NCBI RefSeq assembly: GCF_000027005.1
Contig: NC_012963.1
Span: 806,001-870,000 of the forward strand
Source of the DNA: Komagataella phaffii GS115
Lineage: Eukaryota; Ascomycota; Pichiomycetes; Pichiales; Pichiaceae
Length of the DNA: 64,000 nucleotides
Direction of reading: 5' to 3'
Shown here: positions 18,783-28,751 of the stretch, piece after piece
Numbering within the stretch: position 1 is the stretch's first letter
Layout of the letters: every line of letters starts with the position of its first letter
Notes under the pieces: model-generated
Database searches by the model: none
What the model was told of the DNA's origin: nothing
Seen by the model: only the letters and a program-made list of their open reading frames with translations
Translations under genes and position numbers: made by a program

Positions 18783-18856
18783 CGACCTCGGTGAGGGTTG
18801 AACTCACGATCTTGCGATTAACAGTCGCACGCCTTAACCAACTTGGCCACGAAGTC
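18783..18856 (-). tRNA. tRNA-Asn (anticodon GTT)
   Basis: The 74-nt cloverleaf reads on the minus strand. The acceptor stem GACTTCG pairs with CGAGGTC (one G-T wobble) and the discriminator is G. The anticodon loop CTGTTAA carries GTT, the T arm has GTTCAA, and the A-box region is TGGCCAAGTTGG. There is no intron. A T6 tract (18775-18780, A6 on the plus strand) just past the 3' end is the expected Pol III terminator. The internal sequence is nearly the same as S. cerevisiae tRNA-Asn. Confidence 0.97.
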
Positions 18857-19476
18857 CTGGATTGACGGAAAAGTTGTTTAATTTGGTTATACCCTGTTGA
18901 TGTGTTGGACACCATCCAAATTAGCAACCACGCCAATGCTAAGTCTAGAAGCAATTCCAAGGAAAAAGGCTTATCTGTAGGTGACATGTGCGTTTATCTT
19001 CGCTTTATATCTCTCTAATTTATTCAATCTTAATTTGATCACCCTAAGTCTCTGGGTTTTCTCAGGGATCTGACAGTTACGCCAGGAGAATGTTCTTAGC
19101 AGATAAACTTTCTTCCCTGAAGCTTTCTATTGGCTCCTTGATTGTCATCAGGACCCTAAAGTCTTATAGGGTTCTTCTTCCAGATACTCCTCATTGCTCT
19201 CCCTAGTAAAGCTTCTTACTAGTGACTGCAGCAACCTCTGAAACACTTATTTTAAACCATTACAAACAATTACAAACCACACAGGCCAAAGACCGTTGCT
19301 CCCCCATATCCTTCACCAGTTACCAGGTCTCCATATACTACTATCAGTGTCTCCCGTTCATACCTAGCGACCTCCTCAACTTCTCCCCTCACCCCTCCCT
19401 CTAACCACTACCCTCGCCTAAGCGAAATTCTAATCAAAACCAAACACACTAACCTCCACCGCCCTACACCCATCCC
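18857..19476. promoter_or_regulatory. Region between tRNA-Asn and ANR2
   Basis: The tRNA is transcribed away from ANR2. The last 250 bp before the ANR2 ATG are C/A-rich with few G, a typical yeast leader. No other feature was recognised. Confidence 0.4.
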
Positions 19477-21111
19477 ATGCCTTCCCAATCACTGGCCAAC
19501 TTTCCAATACATACCCTATTTCTCACAAAGTTTGATGTCAGAAGAGGCTATGACCTCATATGGATCAAATCCGTGGATCAATCTCTCACCCAAAATGAAT
19601 CTTTCATCACCGATCTGGAATACAAGTCCTTCCCCAGTGGCTTACATTCAGTCTCCAAAGACAGTCTACAGTTCGTGATGTTTCAACCCAATAACACCCT
19701 ACTGTACGGAATATCAATCTTCCGGCAAAATGGACTATTTTCTGAACAAATATCGCATGACCGTTCTAAAGTGCTGATGTACTCGTTGGGAATCCTTATT
19801 GATCCATCAGAATTGAACGACTCATATATCTCAACAGTTACAAGCAGCAGATATCACACTTGGATCCCACACATCTATTCAAGCTGCTGGAACTACTATG
19901 ACGTCTTGGAATCACTTTTCGATGAAATTGTTCCATCTGACGATTTGAATGATGAAATAGACTCTCTGCTCTTGGAGTCAACGTTTGAAAAATACCACTA
20001 TAAATCATCATCCGATAAGTTCAAAGAGGCAATTAAGTCTCTAAACAAGAAACCATCCATAATAACATTAGAAGATGAAGAGTCTGTTCCGCCAAATCCC
20101 GATCATATGATTCTTTCAATGCAAGACACCGTAGCTACATTAGGCCCCCTCATCTTCCCATTATGGAAATTATCACTGCTTAGAGAGCCTGTTTTAATCT
20201 ACGGAGGCTCGTCAGTGGAAAAAATGAATAAGATATCATACCACATGTCAATACTATCGATAATTCCTTTAGAATTGCAAAATGAACTAATAAAATCTAT
20301 GCAAAGATTGACGAATGCTGATACAGACCACCATGATTCAGTCAACCAATTTCAAAACCTACAATACTATCAATTACTCTACAACATTTGTCTCAAGGAC
20401 GTATCGTCCATTCCCAGCTTTGTTGCAGTTAGAAAAACTGGTTTCATAGCCTCCACTAGAGATGTGATTCTTCTTGAAAACCCATTATTCACTTCCACAG
20501 TTAAGTTACCTGACAATAGTCTTGACATAGCAAGCATTTCCACTTCAGCAGACAATAATAATGAATTCTCTTTCTGCACTCGAAGGGATAGTCGCAAATT
20601 TGATATTCTCCAAAACTTCATCGCCCTTCAGCAAGGAGAACCAGAGAACAGGAAGGACTATTCCAAATGTGTTGAAAAACAGTCGTGGTCAGAGTATTTA
20701 TACAAGATCTTCAAGTGGTGGGCTAGCGCAGGTGAAGATATAGAATTGCAAGACGTTGAGCTTTTGAAGGAAGACTTGTTGAAGATTTTCAGGTACACCG
20801 ATGAGCCAGATTCTGTCACCAACTCGTCAGACGTCACCTCACCATCCATATACATTGTGGAATACTTTCAACAACAAACTCGTAAAATATTCGAAGTGCT
20901 GATCCAGCTAATCAATTGCCATATACAAGACCACAAATCCGACCATTTAATAATCGAGTACAATGACATTTACGAAATGGGGTTGGACCCTTATAGTTCA
21001 CAAGATAGTGAATTCGTCGTTGCGTTGATTCACAAGATATGGTGTAGGAATGACCCAGAATTGATTGACAAACTAAATGTCAAGATAGGGTATTTCTTTA
21101 CTCTATGTTAA
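19477..21111 (+). CDS. ANR2: Anr2-like DENN-related protein
   Basis: The 544-residue protein begins with a longin/DENN-like N-terminus (HTLFLTKFDVRRGYDLIW, then LEYKSFPSGLHSV) and continues with segments typical of the Avl9/LCHN group (MLYSLGIL type, FPLWKLSLLREPVLIY, IPSFVAVRKTGFIAST). S. cerevisiae Anr2 (YKL047W) is of similar length and lies next to DCW1 (YKL046C), also present in this window. Proteins of this type are thought to act in late secretory traffic; the molecular activity of Anr2 is not established. It ends 27 bp from the convergent PAN2. Confidence 0.75.
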   Translation: MPSQSLANFPIHTLFLTKFDVRRGYDLIWIKSVDQSLTQNESFITDLEYKSFPSGLHSVSKDSLQFVMFQPNNTLLYGISIFRQNGLFSEQISHDRSKVLMYSLGILIDPSELNDSYISTVTSSRYHTWIPHIYSSCWNYYDVLESLFDEIVPSDDLNDEIDSLLLESTFEKYHYKSSSDKFKEAIKSLNKKPSIITLEDEESVPPNPDHMILSMQDTVATLGPLIFPLWKLSLLREPVLIYGGSSVEKMNKISYHMSILSIIPLELQNELIKSMQRLTNADTDHHDSVNQFQNLQYYQLLYNICLKDVSSIPSFVAVRKTGFIASTRDVILLENPLFTSTVKLPDNSLDIASISTSADNNNEFSFCTRRDSRKFDILQNFIALQQGEPENRKDYSKCVEKQSWSEYLYKIFKWWASAGEDIELQDVELLKEDLLKIFRYTDEPDSVTNSSDVTSPSIYIVEYFQQQTRKIFEVLIQLINCHIQDHKSDHLIIEYNDIYEMGLDPYSSQDSEFVVALIHKIWCRNDPELIDKLNVKIGYFFTLC

Positions 21112-21138
21112 GAATATTTATAGTACACATTTTATTAA

Positions 21139-24100
21139 TCATGTCGGAACTTTGAAACTCAACATCTGTCCCTCCATGTACACTTCCTCGAGAGTGTGTT
21201 GGAGCTCTCCAGTATTATTCAACTGTATATACTTTCTGTAAAGCATCAATGCTGCCTTGGCATCTTCAATTGAATCATGGTTTCCTTTTTGAACTTCCCG
21301 TCTCAGGACGGCATATGTTAAAAATTTCAACGATAATTTCCTTTTTTCCTTCTTCAAAAAGTACAACTCGGCAGTGTCTCTTACTTGTTGTTTGGGGACA
21401 CTCAAATTAATGGTTCTAAAATCATTGATCAGACCATGTCCGACAAAGATGCACCCCAAGTTCAATAACAACCACAATTTTCTATAGACTGCTTGCAACG
21501 TCGTTAAACTTCTCTTCGATTTTTCAAGGTTCAAATCATCGGGTTCAATGCCCGACCATGATGTCAGGTAATCGTTTATAGGCTCTTCGATAATGACATA
21601 ATCGTCAATAAATGGGATTCCCTCTTTGGGTCCAGTATCCCCCCTCAATACAGAAACTCTTGCAAGAGAATTCTTCAGTGGTCGAATCACTTTCTTGGTA
21701 CCATCACTATTAAACTCAACCAGTTCTGGCTCTATCACGACAAACTCTGCATCTATAGCAACAAGTGTTCCTGGTTGTGGGGCCTCTTCTTTGGTCAATA
21801 GTTCGTACTCAATAATTTTTCCTTCTCTAGTTCCACGGCTGAAATGATCTCTGTACAGAATATCCTGATTCAAATTCTGCCTCCAGCCCTCATAGTCAAA
21901 CATGTTGGTGCTTTCAGAGTTCTTGTAAATAACAATGACAGGCTTCTTCCACCAATAATTTAAATTCAACACTTCATGCTCAGAAATTGGCATCACCAAA
22001 AAGTCGTTGAACAAAAACCACTCGTCTTTGCCTACCTTCACGAATGTTACAAGGTTAGAGTTTCCTTCTTTATCGGTCACTTGCGCAACGTATCCCAACA
22101 ATTCATATTTCAAATGGCGGAACCCAGTTGTTATACTTTTCAAGCATATCCTTCCCTTATTCATGCTGGCATAGAACTCTGATGCAAGCCAATTTGTTTT
22201 AGAAGCCTTCAATTCCGAAAGTTCTTGGTTAGTGAGTTCCAAGTTCAACGATAAAATTGGAGGCAAATCTTTCACTGTGTACAATGTGTCAAAAGCATGG
22301 GTCTCATTACAGTTATCACATGCCATGTTGACAGACAAGTTTCTGCTGAGAGCCAACTCAATATAGGGAATAATACTGTGATTTAGTTTCTTATTGAGAA
22401 CAACATTATTAGTCTTTGGATGTCTAACGTCCAGAGAATAGAGAGTTGTATTTCCAATCTTTCTCAAACCACACCCAACGCCAATAAACTCACACTCCAC
22501 TGGTATTCCCATAATGGTATTGAATATGTGAGGAGCATTGCTTTTTGCTTGGTTCATTTCATCCAAAGAAATCCTTTCCAACAAAAAATTATTGAAAGAT
22601 TGTATTAGCACTCTTTGGCTGTGCTCATCTCTATTGTAGCCGTTGTTATATATGTCAAGAATCCGACTAGCTTCTGGTATTTTGCTCAGCATCTTTTGGA
22701 AGTTAGAAGGGGCAATATGTTGCCCGCTTGCTTTTACCATCATGTCAAACAAAAATCCTAGTTCTGTTAAGAGGGAATTGTTATCAACACTCTCTTCCGC
22801 CAAAGATCCTACAGCGTAGTTGAACATAAGTGGTGCAAATCGGTAAAGTTGTAAGAGACTGTTGCAATAGGCACTTTGAACATGAGACTCCAATCCGGAT
22901 AGGTTGGTTTTGTTGAAAAACTCAAAATCAAAGTCATGTACCCCAAACTTACTGTAATGAATGTCCAGTTTGGTAAAGCAATATGGCACTTCTTGAGAGG
23001 AATGGGGCTTGCAGTCAAACAGCTGCTCATACAATGTATCTTTGAAATCAGAGTTTGTATTCTCGGCCGTGCTGCTACTTTTCTCGTCCACATCCAATCT
23101 TTCACTGATGAACTTGGGAACAAATTTGTTTTTCTGATTGCTTCTATCATGTAGCCTGTAATAAGGTTGGGCCACATTCCTGGGTCCATACTTCTCTCTG
23201 CTGTACACAGCAATCCTTGTATCTGTATCGGTTTTGAAAACACCAGGTATATTCATGTTTACGCCCATTCCTGATGGTAAATTGTTTTGGCCGAAAGCAT
23301 GGGCATTGTAGTTTTCAACGACGCTCTTTGAACTATTGATGAGCTCGGGATTAATCTTCTTAGGAACGTGTCCCAGAGAGAACTTCATATCAAAAGGCCA
23401 ATTCGAAAGTAACGGCTGGTCATAGTAAGGCATCCCAATAGAGCTCAGGGGAACTGTACTGTCTGAATCTGCTGGAATGATATCCGAATTTGCAGGTGGT
23501 GGTAACATGGTAGCCTGTTCCAATGACGATGCGAGGTTCGGTATGTGGGCAGATGATAAATCCGGCGCATTGGACCATAGATGTACATTTTGAAAACTAT
23601 CAGTGAAACCCATAAAATCACCAGAGGGTGATACTTCAAAATTATTCATATAAGATCCCACATCGGCCTGATAAAGGGATACATTCATAGGGGAATACAA
23701 ATTCACGAAATGAATTAAGCCAGCTGAAGATGCTAAAATGGCGACATTTGGAAGTTTAGGATGTAACTTGACAAATGAAGCACCTGCCGGGAAGGTCACC
23801 GGGGGCATCAAACTTTTAGTTCTCAAGTCGTACAAATTGGCTATAGGGTCTGCATAGAACGTACCGTTTCTCACTGAATATCCTGTTGTTATCAGAGTGT
23901 TACCTCTACAGTCCATGCTGGATAGCGTCCTCATATGGCCAGAAAAACTCGCTATAATATCATTGGACCTAGGGTCTAAGATATCCACGGTACCATCAAC
24001 CCTACCTAAACAAATTTGACTCAGGTTGGCACTCATTGTGTAAACAGGTGCATCATAAGGAATCGTGTCTGAGATCTCACCTCTCATCAAATTCAATTTC

Positions 24101-24495
24101 ACCAACTTTCCTTGAAATCCTCCCAAGAGAACTTCGTTTTCTGTATTGGACGTGTAGGCCATTGAACGTGAATGATTCACAGAGATGTCGTGCAGGTTCA
24201 TCCGGCACAGTCCAGTCCTCGAGGTCAATTTGATTGAATTTTCACTCAGAGATAAAATTCCTCTTTTGTTATTAAGCAATTGGAGCACTTTAGAGCTATG
24301 GCACCGAAATGATGTATAGGGCGTGAGCATTTGGTCGGCCAGCGACTTGACAAAGCCATCTTCTGAACCAATCCAGGTCAGGTCATGGGAGTCGTCAAAA
24401 AGTAAAGCAGAAGGGACACTTTGCCGGGTTGGATCAGAAATCCTAAAAGAAGGCCTCATGCATGGAACTCGATTGATTTCGTTCCATCCTTCCAT
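21139..24495 (-). CDS. PAN2: Poly(A)-specific ribonuclease catalytic subunit Pan2
   Basis: The 1118-residue protein has the full Pan2 architecture: N-terminal WD40 propeller (about 1-370), a linker that would bind Pan3, a catalytically inactive ubiquitin-hydrolase-like domain (about 480-850) and a C-terminal DEDD exonuclease. The exonuclease residues are visible: VAIDAEFV with D915 and E917, GHGLINDFRTINL, and SIEDAKAALMLYRKY. The Pan2-Pan3 complex trims poly(A) tails bound by Pab1 as an early step of cytoplasmic mRNA decay. The length agrees with the family (1115 in S. cerevisiae). It is divergent from RTC6 over 208 bp. Confidence 0.96.
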   Translation of the reverse strand: MEGWNEINRVPCMRPSFRISDPTRQSVPSALLFDDSHDLTWIGSEDGFVKSLADQMLTPYTSFRCHSSKVLQLLNNKRGILSLSENSIKLTSRTGLCRMNLHDISVNHSRSMAYTSNTENEVLLGGFQGKLVKLNLMRGEISDTIPYDAPVYTMSANLSQICLGRVDGTVDILDPRSNDIIASFSGHMRTLSSMDCRGNTLITTGYSVRNGTFYADPIANLYDLRTKSLMPPVTFPAGASFVKLHPKLPNVAILASSAGLIHFVNLYSPMNVSLYQADVGSYMNNFEVSPSGDFMGFTDSFQNVHLWSNAPDLSSAHIPNLASSLEQATMLPPPANSDIIPADSDSTVPLSSIGMPYYDQPLLSNWPFDMKFSLGHVPKKINPELINSSKSVVENYNAHAFGQNNLPSGMGVNMNIPGVFKTDTDTRIAVYSREKYGPRNVAQPYYRLHDRSNQKNKFVPKFISERLDVDEKSSSTAENTNSDFKDTLYEQLFDCKPHSSQEVPYCFTKLDIHYSKFGVHDFDFEFFNKTNLSGLESHVQSAYCNSLLQLYRFAPLMFNYAVGSLAEESVDNNSLLTELGFLFDMMVKASGQHIAPSNFQKMLSKIPEASRILDIYNNGYNRDEHSQRVLIQSFNNFLLERISLDEMNQAKSNAPHIFNTIMGIPVECEFIGVGCGLRKIGNTTLYSLDVRHPKTNNVVLNKKLNHSIIPYIELALSRNLSVNMACDNCNETHAFDTLYTVKDLPPILSLNLELTNQELSELKASKTNWLASEFYASMNKGRICLKSITTGFRHLKYELLGYVAQVTDKEGNSNLVTFVKVGKDEWFLFNDFLVMPISEHEVLNLNYWWKKPVIVIYKNSESTNMFDYEGWRQNLNQDILYRDHFSRGTREGKIIEYELLTKEEAPQPGTLVAIDAEFVVIEPELVEFNSDGTKKVIRPLKNSLARVSVLRGDTGPKEGIPFIDDYVIIEEPINDYLTSWSGIEPDDLNLEKSKRSLTTLQAVYRKLWLLLNLGCIFVGHGLINDFRTINLSVPKQQVRDTAELYFLKKEKRKLSLKFLTYAVLRREVQKGNHDSIEDAKAALMLYRKYIQLNNTGELQHTLEEVYMEGQMLSFKVPT

Positions 24496-24703
24496 GATTT
24501 ACAGCCAACTCCTTAGGTATGGTTAGGGTGATTTATTGCAGATACTGGAGTTTGGGAAACTTTAGTCGTGCACCAGCTGCATATTGTCCCCTAGGGAAGA
24601 TTCACCAAAGTGGGCCGCGAATTCTTTCATCTGAAAAATTAACTAGACGAACCAGGATCATCACCCGCTTCTTCAACATCGTTATCGCAGAGTCCATTCG
24701 AAA

Positions 24704-24946
24704 ATGTTGAAGTTCATAAACACATTCATGAGGTTCGGAAGAACATCCTTTTGTCGCTCCGGCCTAAATTATACGGGTCCGCAGATGGTTGGTCCAGCTA
24801 ACAACATGACGCTTCAAAGTATCAGAAACTACAAAGTCAGGACATCCGTGAAGAAGTTCTGTCCACATTGCTACATCGCCAAGAGAAAGGGCAGGGTTTA
24901 CGTTCTTTGCAAAGTCAATGGCAAACACAAGCAACGTCAAGGTTAA
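24704..24946 (+). CDS. RTC6: Mitochondrial ribosomal protein bL36m (Rtc6)
   Basis: The 80-residue protein has a basic N-terminal presequence ([16 protein letters not shown]) for mitochondrial import and a C-terminal bL36 domain. The zinc-ribbon residues are CPHC, then Cys 13 residues on, then His, within the closing motif GKHKQRQG. It is part of the mitochondrial large ribosomal subunit. RTC6 also neighbours RTT10 in S. cerevisiae (YPL183W-A/YPL183C), as here, 69 bp apart and convergent. Confidence 0.93.
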   Translation: MLKFINTFMRFGRTSFCRSGLNYTGPQMVGPANNMTLQSIRNYKVRTSVKKFCPHCYIAKRKGRVYVLCKVNGKHKQRQG

Positions 24947-25015
24947 ATAGAATAAAGGTTGGAATTTCTGAATTTTCATGTGTAAACAATGTACATAGTA
25001 AAGGATTATTTAAGG

Positions 25016-28000
25016 TCAGTTAACGCCCCATAGTGATAACCCAGCTCCACCGATTACGGCGTAGTTTTTGCCAGAAATATTACAGACATCTGAGCATCCG
25101 GTATCTGCAACAGCAGTTCGTTTTTGAGCCTGTAGAACTAGTTTGTCCTGGTCAATCTTCCAAATTCGAACTACTTGATCAACAGAGGTGGTGAAAAACG
25201 TGCTAGAATCAATTACATTGAGGCCCGTAATGGTGGAAGTAGCGGCAGAGTCTTTAAAATCAACAATGCTCAAGTTTAGAGTAGATTTTTCAGGTGTAAA
25301 CGTCAGATTCAGTAACCCCAGTGCATTGTCATCACCTCCAGTAATAATGAGTAGTTCAGTACTGGAAGCTTGAACAAAGTCCATAGCTTTGATCCCGGAT
25401 TGATGGATTTGCTGTTTAACCAGTAGCTCTCCCAATTTGGATCCGCCGATGCAATGTCCCTGGATTTGACCCCCAGATAAAAGGCTGTAGCCACTGTCAT
25501 TCAAAGAATGTGTGATATCCCAGATGCAAACGTGCCCGTCAGTACCTGCCGTCAAAATGTACAGATTGCCTCCAAGTTGAAGGAACTTCACATTCCATAT
25601 GCAAATGGTGGTATATTTTCCGTCAATTACTAGCCGGAACTCTCTTTTTGTAATTGAAAAATCCCATACTTTGATAGTAGAATCTGAATACACTGTGGAT
25701 ATCAAGAAGCCCGTAACTTTACCGCTTTCATCGGCTCGTTTCATAACATCAAAGTCCATAATACGAAGATCAGGATGTATTTCACTTGATGGTGGCAAAG
25801 TAGCATAATTAGAGATCAAAGGTACGCTTCCCTGGATACTTTCAGAGATCAACCATACAAAGAATTCCTCTCTTGCAGCAGAACTCAAAGCATATTGTAA
25901 ACCAAGCTCCTTATCTTGATGAATTATCTTGGCCTTTTGAAGACCACTAACATGCTTTCTAAGAGTCCAATATTGAGTGATTTCTAAGGAGTTTTCATCT
26001 ATGCTGGAGAGTTTCAATGTTGTATCTTCGGAGCCAGTGAGCAGTAATCGTTTTCCGTTCACAGAGCTTGAGGAAATAGATATATCACGAACTTCCCTTC
26101 CATGTGTTCCTTGCCTTAAAATACTATCTCCTTTCCACAAGGAGGATCCGGTATGTCTGACGTTCAAAACGGAGGCTCGAGTATAAATGAATGAGTAGTC
26201 ATTGGTATTTGCATCTCTGATGTTGAATTGCCACAATCTATGAGGCCCTCCGCAAATCTCATTAAAAACTTCTAGTTGTTTGGTTTCATTCCACAGAAAA
26301 AATAAGGAAGACTTGAATCCGTAGAGCAGTAAATCCCCACTTGACGGATGAATAAAACAGCCCTCCACGAAACCTTTCTGAACTCTGTTCTCTTGAACAA
26401 TTAAATCAGTAATGCTATTGTTTGATTTTGACAATTGAATGTAGTAGAACCACCCATCTCTAGTTGTTAAAATTATCAGAGATTCATCTTCAATGGAGGA
26501 TAACACTTTCAAAGATGAGATCGTGTCACCAGGAACGTATTTCTTCCACACTTTAAAAGGCTCTAAATCATTTTTCAAAGTTGAGATATCATACAAGGCG
26601 ATGGTGGTATACCTGGAACCAATTAGTAACCATTTGTTGACAATATCAAAAGAAATACAACTAGAGACAAATCTCATGTCTGGTTTGATTAATGTGTGCT
26701 GAGTGAACTTGATGTTCTCCTCCAAGTCTATGATGGTGAGAAGAAATGGCTCTTTAGGGTTGGGAGTTTCAGTACAGATAAGAACTGAATGTTCGTCGTA
26801 ATCGGCAATCAAGACATTAGAAATGTTGGATTTACTATGTTCAAACACAGAATTAGGTATCAAAATGTCTTGAATAAGCAAGCGATCAAATTGCAGGAGT
26901 CGAATGTATCCTTTATTGTTGGATAATAATACCAACCTTCTTTCTTTTTGACTTTTCATAATGACAAAATTTTCCAGGGATGGGTCTTGTTCTATTAGTA
27001 TCCAATTATCTTGCCCCGTTTTCTGTAAGATTTTACCCTTTGAAGTAACTGCCACAATCAGGTTATCAAACTCTGCAACTCCTTTCAAGATTTCATCTTT
27101 GGCAAACGGTGAACCGGTCGATTTACTGATGGAGTCTACAGAAAATTCTAATTCTTGAAACCCTTTCCTGGCCAGTTTACTATTCAGATCGACTAGTCTT
27201 ATTCTCCCATCAGCTCCTCCAGTAGCCGCTATTAATTCATCCTGAGAAATAGCTGCACCCCAAATATGCTTTCCATAATGAGTGTCAAAAACTTTCAAGC
27301 ACTTAAGTTCCCCTTTTTCTCTGTCTACAGCCCAAGAGCGGGCTGTACAGTCCTCAGAAGCACTAAATACTTTGGTATTATTGTCATAAAACTGTAAACT
27401 CCAAATTCTAGCCCCGTGACCCCATCCACTCATGAGACATTCCCCAGATTCAAGATCCCACACTTTGACAGATCGATCATCGGAACAGGACACCACCAAT
27501 TCTCCGTTAGTGTCAGCTTGTACTCCAAATATGGAGCCTTCATGACCTTTTAGATTGTGAATAACGGAACGAGAGCTCAAGTCCCATAATAAAATGCCAC
27601 TCATCACTGTTCCTGCACAGACGATAACCTTATCAGGAAGAACTCTGATTGATCCCGAGTACAAAATACTTCTCTCGTTGCAATGAAGAGTTTCAATTAT
27701 TTGAAGTGAATTCAGACAGATTACCAAAACAGCATTATGAGCCGTCAGGACGTACAACAAGGAGTTATCATAGCTGAACGAAGTTGAGATAATCCAATCA
27801 CTGACAAAAAATTCATCTAGTGTCCTCTCCTCATCAAACAAATGATCCCATCGAGAGATAAGCAGAGATTTAGCACCATGAATAGCCACTGAACTGCCGT
27901 CATTGGAACCTTGTAACCCATGGACTCTATTATCTTTAAAGACGGTTCTTTGTCCCACCATCTCTCCTGTCACATAGTCATACACTTCAATGGAAGGCCC

Positions 28001-28081
28001 GTTTCCAGAGTAAAGTTTTCCGTCTTTAAACTGAAGAGCTGTTATCGGTCCATAGCGGACTACTGGGCCAAAATCTTCCAT
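25016..28081 (-). CDS. RTT10: Rtt10/WDR6-type WD40 protein (Trm734)
   Basis: The first ATG is at 28079-28081 (MEDFGPVVRYGPITALQF); upstream codons in frame are TTG only. The 1021-residue protein is built of WD40 repeats across its length (ILLWDLSSRSVIHNLKGHEG, DRSVKVWDLESGECL, VCIWDITHSLN, VVRIWKIDQDK), forming two or three propellers as in WDR6. In S. cerevisiae Rtt10/Trm734 (1013 residues) partners the methyltransferase Trm7 for 2'-O-methylation of wobble nucleotide 34 in certain tRNAs, and it affects endosomal recycling. The N-terminal NRVHGL motif is typical of the family. Confidence 0.9.
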   Translation of the reverse strand: MEDFGPVVRYGPITALQFKDGKLYSGNGPSIEVYDYVTGEMVGQRTVFKDNRVHGLQGSNDGSSVAIHGAKSLLISRWDHLFDEERTLDEFFVSDWIISTSFSYDNSLLYVLTAHNAVLVICLNSLQIIETLHCNERSILYSGSIRVLPDKVIVCAGTVMSGILLWDLSSRSVIHNLKGHEGSIFGVQADTNGELVVSCSDDRSVKVWDLESGECLMSGWGHGARIWSLQFYDNNTKVFSASEDCTARSWAVDREKGELKCLKVFDTHYGKHIWGAAISQDELIAATGGADGRIRLVDLNSKLARKGFQELEFSVDSISKSTGSPFAKDEILKGVAEFDNLIVAVTSKGKILQKTGQDNWILIEQDPSLENFVIMKSQKERRLVLLSNNKGYIRLLQFDRLLIQDILIPNSVFEHSKSNISNVLIADYDEHSVLICTETPNPKEPFLLTIIDLEENIKFTQHTLIKPDMRFVSSCISFDIVNKWLLIGSRYTTIALYDISTLKNDLEPFKVWKKYVPGDTISSLKVLSSIEDESLIILTTRDGWFYYIQLSKSNNSITDLIVQENRVQKGFVEGCFIHPSSGDLLLYGFKSSLFFLWNETKQLEVFNEICGGPHRLWQFNIRDANTNDYSFIYTRASVLNVRHTGSSLWKGDSILRQGTHGREVRDISISSSSVNGKRLLLTGSEDTTLKLSSIDENSLEITQYWTLRKHVSGLQKAKIIHQDKELGLQYALSSAAREEFFVWLISESIQGSVPLISNYATLPPSSEIHPDLRIMDFDVMKRADESGKVTGFLISTVYSDSTIKVWDFSITKREFRLVIDGKYTTICIWNVKFLQLGGNLYILTAGTDGHVCIWDITHSLNDSGYSLLSGGQIQGHCIGGSKLGELLVKQQIHQSGIKAMDFVQASSTELLIITGGDDNALGLLNLTFTPEKSTLNLSIVDFKDSAATSTITGLNVIDSSTFFTTSVDQVVRIWKIDQDKLVLQAQKRTAVADTGCSDVCNISGKNYAVIGGAGLSLWGVN

Positions 28082-28751
28082 TAATGTGTAAAGATCTTGC
28101 AACAACGATTTGTTGGAGAAGTTTAACAGAATGCATGCATAAAAAAAAAATTGAAATTTCCATATGTATGATTACATAAGCACGGACATAACCACAAAAG
28201 GTGCAGGATCAACGGTTCCATTGAGTTACTCAGACTGGATTACCAATAACAGTTGCAGAAGCAGTACTCTTGTATACAGAGTTAGCAGTAGTGTGAAGGT
28301 GTACTTGCTGCTAGCAGCCATTGATGAATTTGATCTCGGATCAATTCAGCCAGGCATTCTGAATATCATAAGACGACTGTTCCAATGGACTAAAAGACCA
28401 AATAAATCCCTTTCTGTTACACAGCAGTAAGAAACACCATTGATCATTGATCAACACCTGATAAAAACTCCTTATAAAGGTGTCCCCTTTTAACTCCCAG
28501 GCAATCAGTGCATGCTAGGAATTCTGTCTTGAATACGTCTCTATCAACAATGAAAGGCTGATATTTATTAGAGGCGCAATTATCAGAGCACCTGTAGTAG
28601 TACCAGCTGAATTTATTGTAGATTGACTGATTGTGTCAAATGTTCTTCTAATTTTAAGATAAACCCCTCACTACTTCTCACATCGCGCAAAAGTTCATGC
28701 TTCTAATAAGCGAGCTCCTTGAAAGCTAAGATAGTACCAAAATACACGTTA
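28082..28751. promoter_or_regulatory. Divergent promoter, RTT10 and HAD gene
   Basis: A 670-bp gap with an A10 run at 28141-28150. An 88-codon ATG frame (28164-28430) has no recognisable similarity and is not called. No RNA gene is evident. Confidence 0.4.

Noticed and set aside
18890..18925. TGTTGGACACC stretch near tRNA-Asn considered as an LTR end
   Set aside because: No paired end, no target duplication and no similarity to known Ty-type termini beyond a few bases.
28164..28430. 88-codon ATG frame between RTT10 and the HAD gene
   Set aside because: No recognisable family, no supporting context. A TGATGA ... CTGA pair inside it also suggested a C/D snoRNA, but the spacing is short and there is no terminal stem.
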